From Myxococcales bacterium (GTDB taxonomy: Bacteria; Myxococcota_A; Polyangia; Palsa-1104): a stretch of DNA of 64,000 nt. Where the stretch lies: the NCBI GenBank assembly GCA_003170275.1, contig PNAM01000010.1:321656-385655 (forward strand), written 5' to 3'. The notes under the pieces were generated by a model that saw nothing but the letters and a program-made list of their open reading frames with translations, was not told the origin of the DNA and did no database searches. Shown in pieces: positions 25,552 to 33,964 of this stretch; position 1 is the first letter of the stretch, and each line of letters opens with the position of its first letter. A program made the position numbers and the translations under genes.

Positions 25552-26961
25552 CTATTTAGGCGGGATTGGGACGCGCACGATGTCGAAGCCGCTGGCGCTG
25601 GCCACCACGTCGACGAGCAGATCGTTGGTGCCGGGGATGCGCACGAAATCGGCCGACTGATCGGCCACCCAGTGCGCCACGCGCGCGTCCTCGTCGATCA
25701 CGATCACGCGGTTCTGCGCGCCGCGGAACGCGCGGTTCGAGCTGGCGAGCAGACGCCCGTCGCCGAGCTGCTCGTACTGCCGCACGTTGAGCGCCAGGTA
25801 CTGCGGCGCGCCGTTGGGCACGGCCGCCGACACCAGATCGCCCACGCCCGATGCCTGCGCGGCGTGCTCGAGCCAGCGCAGGCGCAGCCCGTCGCCCGAG
25901 TAGCTGACCGAGCGCCCGCGATCCATGAAGTGCCAGCCGTCGAGCCAGCCGTCGCCCGCGTCCTGCACGAACTTGCCGGTCGGATCGGTGCTGTAGACGA
26001 TGTCGTCCTTGGGCCCGAACGCGATCACGCGCCGGCCCTTGGGCAGCACCACCGACGGCGGCTCAGACCCGTCGAGCGGCACCCACTTGAGGTTGTCCTC
26101 GGCGCCGTATAGCGCGCGGCCGCGATGGAACCACAAGGAGCCGTTCTCGTCGCACGGATCGGAGTCGAGCACCGTCTCCATCGAGCCGTCGAGCGGCACC
26201 GAGCGCACGCCGTCCATGCCGCAGGTCACCAGCGCCTCGTGTCCTTCGTCGACGGCGAGCTGGTGCGGGCGGATGCCGAGCTCGAGCGAGTCCTCGCTGT
26301 TGGTGGCCTGCTTGACCAGGTGGTTGGTGGCGTCGCGGGTGATGAAGTGCAGCCCGTCGGAGAGGAAGAACACGCCGCCCTTGTCGAACGGATTGGCCGG
26401 GTCGAGCCCGTCGGGCAGCGGCACCATGCGCTGGAAGCTGCGATCGCGGCGCTGCACCAGGAACGACTGGTTGTCCTTGTTGACCGGCCAGAAGATGAAC
26501 ACCGAGTTCAGGTTGTCGGGGACGATCACGCCCGGCCCCGCCGGCAGGTCGAACTGATCGTCGGGCGTGGTCGAGCCGACGAAGTGGATGGTCAGCTTGG
26601 TGGGCGGCGGCGGCATGGTCACCGTGTCGCGCACGACGATGTAGTAGGCGTCGTAGTTGGGCAGCACATTGTCGGTGGCGATCAGCGTCTCCTCGCGGAC
26701 CGGATCGACCAGCCGCACGAAGCGCAGCCCCTGTTGCGGGCCGGTGTCGGTGTCGAGCGTGTCGGTGAACACCGCCCACGGCTGGCCGTCCGCGCCGTAG
26801 ATGATCGACACGCCGCCCGCGGGCGCGTGGTTGAGGCGCGGCAGCGACGCGGTGCCGGGCGCCTTGCCGACCAGCGGCAGCGTGGGCGCGTCGCTGTCGA
26901 ACGTGTAGCTGCACGCCGGCGCGAGCAGGGCCACGAACAGGCAGAACAGGGTGTTCCTCAT
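25552..26961 (-). CDS. Lipoprotein of unknown function, paralogue of the next gene upstream
   Basis: 469 residues. The signal peptide ends at a cysteine at residue 17 in the sequence [12 protein letters not shown]; the -3 to -1 residues APA are not an ideal lipobox. The mature chain looks like a beta-propeller: repeating short strands with VIIVDED, HFVGS and [13 protein letters not shown] segments. It aligns by eye with the protein encoded at 26958-28373 at both ends ([19 protein letters not shown] against FLGAQNRLIVIDE; the final VRVPIPPK against VRVPVPAP), so the pair arose by duplication. It is ATGA-coupled to its paralogue and both follow a TonB receptor gene. Confidence 0.8.
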   Translation of the reverse strand: MRNTLFCLFVALLAPACSYTFDSDAPTLPLVGKAPGTASLPRLNHAPAGGVSIIYGADGQPWAVFTDTLDTDTGPQQGLRFVRLVDPVREETLIATDNVLPNYDAYYIVVRDTVTMPPPPTKLTIHFVGSTTPDDQFDLPAGPGVIVPDNLNSVFIFWPVNKDNQSFLVQRRDRSFQRMVPLPDGLDPANPFDKGGVFFLSDGLHFITRDATNHLVKQATNSEDSLELGIRPHQLAVDEGHEALVTCGMDGVRSVPLDGSMETVLDSDPCDENGSLWFHRGRALYGAEDNLKWVPLDGSEPPSVVLPKGRRVIAFGPKDDIVYSTDPTGKFVQDAGDGWLDGWHFMDRGRSVSYSGDGLRLRWLEHAAQASGVGDLVSAAVPNGAPQYLALNVRQYEQLGDGRLLASSNRAFRGAQNRVIVIDEDARVAHWVADQSADFVRIPGTNDLLVDVVASASGFDIVRVPIPPK

Positions 26962-28373
26962 GGAGCCGGCACCGGTACGCGCACCAGGTCGTGATCCGGC
27001 GAACCCGTCACCAACTCCGCCAGCACGTCCATGGTTCCTGGGATCAGTGTATACCCACTCGCGCCGTCCGCCACCCAGCGCGCGGTGCCGCTGGCCTCGT
27101 CGATGACGATCAGCCGGTTCTGCGCGCCGAGGAAGGCGTGGTTGGCCTCGGCCAGCACCCGCCCGTCGGCGAGCTCGTCGAAGCGGGTCACGTTGCGCGC
27201 CAGGCTACGCGGGCTCTGACCGAGCTCGGCGAGGCGCAGCTCGCCGGTGCTGTCATCGTCGGCGGCGTGCTCGATGAAGCGGATCGCGCGGCCGTCCTTG
27301 CGAAACGCCGGCTCGAGCCCGCGCTCCATGAAGCGCCAGCCGTCGACCCAGCCGTCGGAGGCCTCGCGAAACCAGCGCTCGAGCGGGTCGAGTGTGATCG
27401 CGATCCGATCGGGGTGGACCGCCAGCACGCGGCGTCCCTCGTGACCCTGCAGGAGCTTGGGCGCCGCGGAGCCGTCGAGCGCAACCGAGCGGATCCCCTC
27501 CTGCACGATGTAGACGGCGCTGCCGTCGAGCAGGTCGAAGCGGCTGCCGATGCCCTCGAGCGGCGAGCCGAGGCACGGGTCAGCGTCGAGCAGCTGCTCG
27601 GGCCCGCCGTCCCACGGCACGCGTACGAGGCCGCGCGGATCGCAGAACACCAGCGCCTGGTGATCATCGTCGATCGCCAGCACGCCCGCCTCGAGCGTCG
27701 CCGAGGACGAGGGCGCGCCCCACCTCCCCAGCTGAACGTCGGTCTCGTCGTGGGTCGAGTGCAGCGCGACGTGCCCATCCGCTTCGAACGTGAACACGCG
27801 ATCGGCCTCGCGATCGAACGTCGGCCGCCAGATGCCGATCCCCACCATCGGAGCGGGCGCCGCCAGCTCGCGCTGAAACGCGCCGTCGGTGCGCACCACC
27901 TCGATGGTCTCCCGTCCTTCGGACGCGTACAGGAACGCAGCGTCGTTGGCGCTCGGCGTGAGCACGCCCGGCCCACCCGGCAGATCGAACTGTCGCGCGT
28001 TGCCGTTGTCGCCCGGCCTGCGGACCAGCACGTGGGTCGGCTGGGCCGGATCGGCCGTGGGATCGATGAGGTAGACCACGCGCCGCCCGACGTGCAGGAA
28101 GTCGCCGCCGAAGCGCTGCTCGACGACCGGATCGGCCAGTCGCACCGCGCGCACGTTGCCCTGCACCACGCCGGTATCGGTGAGCTCGAACAGCGCCACC
28201 CAGGGCGCGCCGTCGACGCCGGTCATGAACAACAGCGAGTCCGTCGACAGGCGCGTGAGGTGCTGCAGCGGCGCCAGCGACGGCGCCTGGCCGACCAGCT
28301 GCACCAGCGGCACCTCGTCGTCGAAGGTGTAGCTGCACCCGCCGAAGACCAGCGCGAAGACGAGCGCCCTCAA
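26958..28373 (-). CDS. Lipoprotein of unknown function, paralogue, TTG start coupled to a TonB receptor
   Basis: 471 residues from a TTG at 28373. This codon overlaps the receptor stop as TTGA and has GGGGA 5 nt upstream. No ATG or GTG is available near the signal peptide, and starting here gives a short signal (MRALVFALVFGGC) like that of the paralogue. The mature protein starts CSYTFDDEVPLVQLVG and reads as a beta-propeller, ending [12 protein letters not shown]. Position next to a TonB-dependent receptor suggests a surface or periplasmic partner of that receptor, as SusD-like lipoproteins are for SusC, but it is not of the SusD family. Confidence 0.78.
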   Translation of the reverse strand: MRALVFALVFGGCSYTFDDEVPLVQLVGQAPSLAPLQHLTRLSTDSLLFMTGVDGAPWVALFELTDTGVVQGNVRAVRLADPVVEQRFGGDFLHVGRRVVYLIDPTADPAQPTHVLVRRPGDNGNARQFDLPGGPGVLTPSANDAAFLYASEGRETIEVVRTDGAFQRELAAPAPMVGIGIWRPTFDREADRVFTFEADGHVALHSTHDETDVQLGRWGAPSSSATLEAGVLAIDDDHQALVFCDPRGLVRVPWDGGPEQLLDADPCLGSPLEGIGSRFDLLDGSAVYIVQEGIRSVALDGSAAPKLLQGHEGRRVLAVHPDRIAITLDPLERWFREASDGWVDGWRFMERGLEPAFRKDGRAIRFIEHAADDDSTGELRLAELGQSPRSLARNVTRFDELADGRVLAEANHAFLGAQNRLIVIDEASGTARWVADGASGYTLIPGTMDVLAELVTGSPDHDLVRVPVPAP

Positions 28374-30556
28374 AACCGTCCCCGTACGCCGATCGACGGC
28401 AGGATCCAGCGAAAGCCGTTGAGCTGCGGCATGTCGTAGCGCGTGACGTTGTCGATCATCGGGTACTGCAGGCCGAACACGCTCTGCGAGTACGTGAGGT
28501 TCAAGATCTCGATGAACGCCGCCACCGCCCACTTGCGAAACAGCCACTCGCGATCGAGGCGCAGATCGAGCTGCACGTAGTCGGGCAGCCGCGTGTTGTT
28601 GCGCACCGTCGAGCGCCCGTCGGGCGGCTCGAGGATGGTCGCAGGCCGCCCGCTCGAATACGCCAGGTGGCCGCCGAGCAGCAGCTTCCACGGCAGCCGG
28701 ATCTGCGCCACCACGTTGAGCAGGTGCGCCTGATCGAAATCGGCCGGCCGCAGCCCGCAAGTATAGGAGCGCTCCGAGCGGCTGAGCGTGTAGGCGATCC
28801 AGCCGGTGAAGATGCCCGCGTGTCGCCGCAACAAGAGCTCCATGCCGTACGATTGCCCGTCGATCTGGCGCGTGATGGTGGCCGGCAGCCCGGTCAGCGA
28901 TTCAGGCGGCGGCGAGGTGCACACCGCCGGGCCGAAATCGATCACCACGTCGTTGATGTTGTAGAACTTCTGATAGAAGCCGGTGAGCGAGAAGGTGACG
29001 TCCTTGGGCAGCTGCGCCTCGACGCCGACCGCGCCCTGGATGGCGCGCTGCAGGCCGAGCTGCAGCGCGAAGGTGTCGATGCCCGGCAGCGCGACCGGAA
29101 AGCTGGGCGGTTGCTGGTACAGGCCGATGCCGCCGTTCATCGACAGCCACGGCAAGAGCTTGGCGCGCGCCTGGAGGCGCGGATCGACGCCGAGCAGCGT
29201 GACCGGCCCCGCGTGGTAGGTGTCGACGCGCACGCCGGCGGTGATCGACAAGCGCTTGTGGAACAGATCGACCGTGCCCTCGACGAACGCGCCGGCCACC
29301 ACGCCGTTGCGATCGCCGGCCAGATCGCCGAACTGATCGGGCGCGGCGGGCGAGGTCGAGTCGCCGAAGTTCTCGGCGGTGAAGCGCGAGATCTCGCCGT
29401 CAGTGCCGGCGAACAGGCGGAACCACTTCCACTTCGAGCGCAGGTTGAAGCGCCAGCCGAGCGACAGCTTGCGCACGCCGGTGCCGCCGAAGGTCGACAT
29501 CTCGTCGATGCCGCCGACCACCGCCGCCTCGAGCTCGTGGCGCCCGATGCGATCGCGCTCGCGCACCTGCACGCGGTGGAACTCGAGCCGGAAGTTGTCC
29601 GGCACGTTGCGGATGATGCCCAGGTTGATCGATTGGCTGTTGAGCGTGAGCGAGTCGTACGAGCCGAGCGCCTCGACGGTGAGCCCGCGCCAGTCGAGCC
29701 GCAGCTGGTAGTCGCCGTACTCGAGCGAGACGCGATCGTCGATGGCGTGGATGATGAACGACGGGTACCCGTAGTGGCCCGAGACCTCGACGCGCACGCT
29801 GCTCGGCAGCTTGGCCTCGGCGAGCAGCGAGACGTCGTAGAGCCGCAGCTCGAGATCGACGTGGTAGCCGTCGTTGCGCGCCGGCCGCGTCTCGGCGTCG
29901 ATGATGCCGCCCACGTAGCGGCCGAACGAGACGTCGTACGCGCCCGGATAGAAGTCCAGCCTTTCGACCAGCCGGCCGTGCACCACGCCGCCGCCCACCA
30001 GGAAGTGAAACAGCTGCGGCACGCGCATGCCGTCGAGGAAGAAGCCGTTCGAGCCCGGGCTGGCGCCGCGGATCACGTACAGCGGCAACAGCGGCAGCGG
30101 GGTCGCCACGCCCGGCAGCATGCCGATCACGCGGAACGGATCGCCGAGCCCGCCCGGCAGCTGGTGCAGCTCTTCGTCCTTGAGCGTGAAGCGCTCGCCT
30201 TCGTGGCGCGCCTCGCCGCGCACGGTCGACTGGTAGCGCTTCTGGTTGGCGCGCGGCAGCAGCCGGTACTCGACGCGCAGCCCCTGCCCCGCCTTGAGCT
30301 GCTCGGTGGAGCGCAGGGGCTCGTGATCCTCGTCGACCAGCACCACCTCGACCGCGCCCGCCTCGAGCGCCACCTCGAAGCGGCCCTGCTCGTCGGTGAC
30401 CGCGCTCGGCCCCTGCGAGGTCGAGACGCGCACGCCGGGCAGCGCATTGATGGTCCCGCGCTCGAACACGCGGCCAATCAGCTTGGCGCTCGGATCGGCG
30501 TAGACCGCGGCGGCCTGTAGCAACGTACATAGTAAGGTGAGCCGCGACGCCCTCAT
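28370..30556 (-). CDS. TonB-dependent receptor with N-terminal carboxypeptidase-regulatory-like domain
   Basis: 728 residues from the ATG at 30556 with signal peptide MRASRLTLLCTLLQAAAVYA. A CarboxypepD_reg-like domain covers about 27-110 (GRVFERGTINALPGVRVSTS, VTDEQGRFEV), then a plug (HQLPGGLGDPFRVIGMLPGVA, YVIRGASPGSNGFFLDGMRVP), then a barrel ending in Phe (SIGVRGRF), the usual signal for Bam insertion. It imports an unknown ligand using TonB energy. It opens the coupled chain that continues into two lipoproteins and gatCAB, and is divergent from the TonB/ExbBD operon 106 bp away, which may energise it. Confidence 0.88.
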   Translation of the reverse strand: MRASRLTLLCTLLQAAAVYADPSAKLIGRVFERGTINALPGVRVSTSQGPSAVTDEQGRFEVALEAGAVEVVLVDEDHEPLRSTEQLKAGQGLRVEYRLLPRANQKRYQSTVRGEARHEGERFTLKDEELHQLPGGLGDPFRVIGMLPGVATPLPLLPLYVIRGASPGSNGFFLDGMRVPQLFHFLVGGGVVHGRLVERLDFYPGAYDVSFGRYVGGIIDAETRPARNDGYHVDLELRLYDVSLLAEAKLPSSVRVEVSGHYGYPSFIIHAIDDRVSLEYGDYQLRLDWRGLTVEALGSYDSLTLNSQSINLGIIRNVPDNFRLEFHRVQVRERDRIGRHELEAAVVGGIDEMSTFGGTGVRKLSLGWRFNLRSKWKWFRLFAGTDGEISRFTAENFGDSTSPAAPDQFGDLAGDRNGVVAGAFVEGTVDLFHKRLSITAGVRVDTYHAGPVTLLGVDPRLQARAKLLPWLSMNGGIGLYQQPPSFPVALPGIDTFALQLGLQRAIQGAVGVEAQLPKDVTFSLTGFYQKFYNINDVVIDFGPAVCTSPPPESLTGLPATITRQIDGQSYGMELLLRRHAGIFTGWIAYTLSRSERSYTCGLRPADFDQAHLLNVVAQIRLPWKLLLGGHLAYSSGRPATILEPPDGRSTVRNNTRLPDYVQLDLRLDREWLFRKWAVAAFIEILNLTYSQSVFGLQYPMIDNVTRYDMPQLNGFRWILPSIGVRGRF

Positions 30557-30661
30557 CCGTGACCGTAGCCTACATCCGGTTTGCTTATGCCGCGTTGCGT
30601 TGTGCAAACTTTTGTTCGGTCTTGCACCGCCCATTGGGCTCAGCTAGGTTCCATCGGTCCG

Positions 30662-31453
30662 ATGCGGAAATTTCTGTCGCTCGTCGTTCTAGCAGGCCCG
30701 CTCCTCGGCGGATGTGATTCGCTTCACGCGCGCATGCTCGCGCAGGACGCGGTGGTGCAGTATCACAAGGGCCAGCTCGCCGAAGCCGCCGCGAAGTTCG
30801 AGCAGGCGGAGAAGCTCGATCCGTACATCCCTGCGATCCAGCTCGATCTCGGCTTCGCCAACCTAGCGCTCTACCAGAACGATCCCAAGGGCGCGTCGGG
30901 CGTCGCCGCGTCGACCAAGTCGATCGTCGCGTTCGAGAAGTACCTGCAGCTCCGGCCCGACGAGGAGCGCGCGCGCGTGTACCTGCTCCAGACCTTCATC
31001 GACACCGGGCGCTACGACGACGCGGTGGCCTACTTCAAGCCGGCGGTGGAGAAGTCGCCGCCCGACGGTGAGGCGCTCTCCACGCTAGGCATCATCGCGT
31101 CCAAGAGCGGCAAGTACGAAGAGGCCAAGGGCTGGTACGAGAAGCGCATCGCGGTCGAGCCCAACAACGCCGACGCGCGCCTGTCGCTGGGCGTGCTGAT
31201 CTGGGACTACCTGCACACGCACGCCGAGGATCTGACCGGTGTCGATCGCATCGCGCTCTCGGATGTCGCGATCGAGCACCTGGGTCAGTCGATCAAGGGC
31301 AAGCCCAACGCGCCGGCCGCGTACATCTACACCAACCTGTGCTACCGCGAGCGATCGATGGGTGAGATCGACGACGACGGCCGGCGCAAGGATCTCGAGC
31401 AGGCGGGCAAGTTCTTCAAGAAGGCGCAAGAGCTGCAAAAGGGCACCAAGTAA
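30662..31453 (+). CDS. TPR lipoprotein at the head of the TonB operon
   Basis: 263 residues from the ATG at 30662. The earlier in-frame ATG at 30581 is rejected because the signal peptide begins here. The signal ends with LLGGC, a good lipobox. TPR-type repeats include VVQYHKGQLAEAAAKFEQAEKLDPY and SGKYEEAKGWYEKRIAVEPNNADARLSLGVLIWD. Its TAA overlaps the TonB start (TAATG). It may organise the TonB-ExbB-ExbD complex or act in the envelope near it; TPR proteins next to TonB sets are common in Myxococcota. Exact role unknown. Confidence 0.82.
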   Translation: MRKFLSLVVLAGPLLGGCDSLHARMLAQDAVVQYHKGQLAEAAAKFEQAEKLDPYIPAIQLDLGFANLALYQNDPKGASGVAASTKSIVAFEKYLQLRPDEERARVYLLQTFIDTGRYDDAVAYFKPAVEKSPPDGEALSTLGIIASKSGKYEEAKGWYEKRIAVEPNNADARLSLGVLIWDYLHTHAEDLTGVDRIALSDVAIEHLGQSIKGKPNAPAAYIYTNLCYRERSMGEIDDDGRRKDLEQAGKFFKKAQELQKGTK

Positions 31454-32199
31454 TGTTCGACCGCTACGTCGTCGAGCAGACCAAGCCGAGCTGGAAGCGG
31501 CGCGCGCTCATGATCGCGTCGATCGGTCTGCACGGCCTGGCCGCGATCGCGCTGGTGGTGTGGTCGTTCTTCCACGTCGAGGAGATCGCGCCGCCGGCGC
31601 TCTCGCTCACGTTCTTCTCCGCGCCGCCGCCGCCTCCTCCTCCGCCTCCGCCCGCCGCCAAGCACAAGTCGGACGTCAAGAAGACCCAGCCCGTCGATCA
31701 TAAGATGGTGCAGCCGGATCCGACCAAGACGCTGATCCAACCGAAGGACGACAAGCCGGTCGAGAAGGACGAGCCCGAAGAGGACGGCGCCCAGGAGGGC
31801 GGCGAAGAGGGCGGCGAAGAGGGCGGCGTCAAGGGCGGCGTGATCGGCGGCGTCAAGGGCGGCGTGGTGGGCGGCGTGGTGGGTTCCAACGGCACCGACA
31901 TGAAAGCCAAGGCGCCGCCGCCCAAGACGGTGGCCGGCTTCACGCTGATCGCGCAGCAGATCTCGCACCCCGACCCGCACCTTCCGGAGTGGGTGAAGAA
32001 CCAGCACCACGAGCCGATCGTCAAGGGCATGTACAAGGTGTGCATCCGCAACGACGGCCACATCAGCGACGTGACTCCGATGACCAGCATCAACGGCGCG
32101 GACCAGACCATCGGCGATCAGATTCGGACCAGCTGGGTCTACAAGCCGCAGCCGGTTCCCGTGTGTTTCATCGCAGCGCTCACCTTCAAATTGCAATAA
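31453..32199 (+). CDS. tonB: TonB-family energy transducer
   Basis: 248 residues. One N-terminal helix at about 17-43 (RALMIASIGLHGLAAIALVVW), a run of about ten prolines near residue 55, a Lys/Asp/Pro-rich spacer, then a Gly-rich repeat (GGEEGGVKGGVIGGVKGGV) and a C-terminal TonB-like domain (EWVKNQHHEPIVKGMYKVCIRNDGHISDV, then SWVYKPQPVPVCFIAALTF). Two cysteines in this domain may pair. TonB passes inner-membrane proton energy to outer-membrane receptors. The glycine repeat is unusual and may act as a flexible or structured spacer across the periplasm. Confidence 0.85.
   Translation: MFDRYVVEQTKPSWKRRALMIASIGLHGLAAIALVVWSFFHVEEIAPPALSLTFFSAPPPPPPPPPPAAKHKSDVKKTQPVDHKMVQPDPTKTLIQPKDDKPVEKDEPEEDGAQEGGEEGGEEGGVKGGVIGGVKGGVVGGVVGSNGTDMKAKAPPPKTVAGFTLIAQQISHPDPHLPEWVKNQHHEPIVKGMYKVCIRNDGHISDVTPMTSINGADQTIGDQIRTSWVYKPQPVPVCFIAALTFKLQ
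31797..31886 (+). repeat. In-frame glycine-rich tandem repeat inside tonB
   Basis: Imperfect repeats of about 12 nt based on GGCGGCG(A/T) encode GGEE, GGEE, GGVK, GGVI, GGVK, GGVV, GGVV. It is a likely site of length change by recombination or slippage, always in frame because the unit is a multiple of three. Confidence 0.7.
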
Positions 32200-32211
32200 A
32201 GGAGCTGCTTC

Positions 32212-32910
32212 ATGCAGTCGTTCAATCCGTTCGAGATGTGGTCCAGCATGGGCGTCCTTGCCAAGGTCGTCCTGCTCACGCTGATCGGCATGTCGATCTA
32301 CTCCTTGTGGGTGATGATCGATCGCTTCATGGTCTTCTCGAAGGCCAAGCGCTACTCGCTGGCGTTCGTGCTCGGGCTGCGCGAGCGGCTCGGCAAGCAC
32401 GACCTCAACGGCGCGATGAAGCTGGCCAAGGCCGAGCCGCAGAGCCCGATCTCGCGCGTGATCAACGAGGCGCTGGTCGAGTATCGCGACGGCCTCGATG
32501 CGATCGCGCAGACCGGTCCCGACGAGATCGGCGAGTTCGACGTGGTCGACGCGGTCAACCGCGCCATCGATCGCGTCAAGGAGCGCGAGGTCGCCAACTT
32601 GAAGAAGGGCCTCGGCGGGCTGGCCTCGATCTCGTCGGCCGCGCCGTTCATCGGCCTCCTCGGCACCGTCGGCGGCATCATCACCGCGTTCCGCTCGATG
32701 GCGGCGTCCGGCCAGGGCGGCCTCGGCGCGGTCTCCGCCGGCATCGCAGAAGCGCTCTTCACCACCGCGGTCGGCCTGATCGTGGCCATCCCGGCGGTCA
32801 TGGCGTTCAACTACTTCACCAACAGCATCGAGGCGTTCGTGGTCGACATGAACGACGTCTCGTCGGAGCTCATCTCGTATGTGCTTCGCGAGGGCAGGGA
32901 CCGGAAGTAG
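32212..32910 (+). CDS. exbB: ExbB/TolQ-type proton channel subunit
   Basis: 232 residues with three membrane helices: near 15-38, about 135-160 (GGLASISSAAPFIGLLGTVGGIITAF) and about 175-200 (GIAEALFTTAVGLIVAIPAVMAFNYF). The GLLGTVxGI and AEALxTTAxGLxVAIPA motifs are the MotA/TolQ/ExbB hallmark. With ExbD it uses the proton motive force to drive TonB. It lies 12 bp after tonB with an AAAGGAG site, and 2 bp before the first exbD. Confidence 0.95.
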   Translation: MQSFNPFEMWSSMGVLAKVVLLTLIGMSIYSLWVMIDRFMVFSKAKRYSLAFVLGLRERLGKHDLNGAMKLAKAEPQSPISRVINEALVEYRDGLDAIAQTGPDEIGEFDVVDAVNRAIDRVKEREVANLKKGLGGLASISSAAPFIGLLGTVGGIITAFRSMAASGQGGLGAVSAGIAEALFTTAVGLIVAIPAVMAFNYFTNSIEAFVVDMNDVSSELISYVLREGRDRK

Positions 32911-32912
32911 CG

Positions 32913-33401
32913 ATGGCCACCAGCACCGCCGGGGGACCGTATCGCAAGTCGACGCCGCCGCGTCGCAAGCGGCCGCATATTCATCACAAGCGCCCTTCGC
33001 TGATCAAGAACGCGGCGGCCAAGTCGGAGATCAACGTCACGCCGCTGGTCGACGTGGTGCTGGTGCTGCTCATCATCTTCATGGTCGTCACGCCGATGCT
33101 GCACCGCGGCGTGAAGATCGATCTGCCGGAGACCGCGCACCACGAAAAGAAGCAGGACACCGGTGAGCAGTTGGTGGTGAGCGTGCGCGCCGACGGCGTG
33201 TTCATCGAGACCGACAAGCTCGAAGGCGAGCAGCTCGCCGCGCGGCTGCGCCAGGAGCTCAAGACCTCGTCGCGGCCGGTGCACATCCGCGCCGACAGGA
33301 ACCTCAAGTACGGCGAGGTCCGCAAGCTCCTCGAGCAGGTCCACGAAGCGGGCGCGATCACCGTCGGTATGGGCACCGACGACCAGAAGGATGGGAAGTA
33401 G
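32913..33401 (+). CDS. exbD: ExbD/TolR-type protein, copy 1, with basic N-terminal extension
   Basis: 162 residues from the ATG at 32913. Residues 11-32 are a strongly basic, His-containing extension (RKSTPPRRKRPHIHHKRPSL) not usual in ExbD. The single helix INVTPLVDVVLVLLIIFMVV contains the proton-carrying Asp47. The periplasmic domain follows (EQLVVSVRADGVFIETDKLEG; VHIRADRNLKYGEVRKLLEQVHEAG). Its stop abuts the second exbD start directly. The extension may add cytoplasmic contacts. Confidence 0.93.
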   Translation: MATSTAGGPYRKSTPPRRKRPHIHHKRPSLIKNAAAKSEINVTPLVDVVLVLLIIFMVVTPMLHRGVKIDLPETAHHEKKQDTGEQLVVSVRADGVFIETDKLEGEQLAARLRQELKTSSRPVHIRADRNLKYGEVRKLLEQVHEAGAITVGMGTDDQKDGK

Positions 33402-33806
<405 letters not shown>

Positions 33807-33864
33807 CCCCGCCTACGCCTTTTTTCTCTCGTTAGTTTCTATCGCAAAACTCCAACAAAAGTAT

Positions 33865-33893
33865 TTGCAAGCCGTCGACGGCTTGTATATGGT
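33865..33893 (+). promoter_or_regulatory. Possible promoter with an 18-bp perfect palindrome in its spacer
   Basis: TTGCAA (33865-33870) and TATATG/TATGGT (33886-33893) make weak -35 and -10 boxes, 15-17 nt apart. Between them is the perfect palindrome CAAGCCGTCGACGGCTTG (33868-33885), well placed for a repressor. It lies in the 158-bp gap before the lipoprotein and Oar-like receptor genes. No T-run follows, so it is not a terminator. Confidence 0.5.
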
Positions 33894-33919
33894 CCGCGGC
33901 TAAGCTGGTAACAGCCCTT

Positions 33920-33939
33920 GAAACAGTGGCCGAAACAGT
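33920..33939 (+). repeat. Short direct repeat GAAACAGT x2 before the lipoprotein gene
   Basis: GAAACAGT occurs at 33920-33927 and again at 33932-33939, a 12-bp period, between the candidate promoter and the GGAGG ribosome site at 33952-33956. It could be a regulator site; this may also be chance. Confidence 0.35.
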
Positions 33940-33964
33940 TTCATTCCTCCTGGAGGCGTAAGCC

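Noticed and set aside
30581..30661. Upstream ATG (30581) for the TPR lipoprotein
   Set aside because: It adds 27 residues before a perfect lipoprotein signal peptide, which must be N-terminal.
33807..33840. T-run after the second exbD as a terminator
   Set aside because: No GC-rich hairpin precedes the TTTTTT; it may only be part of an AT-rich promoter region.
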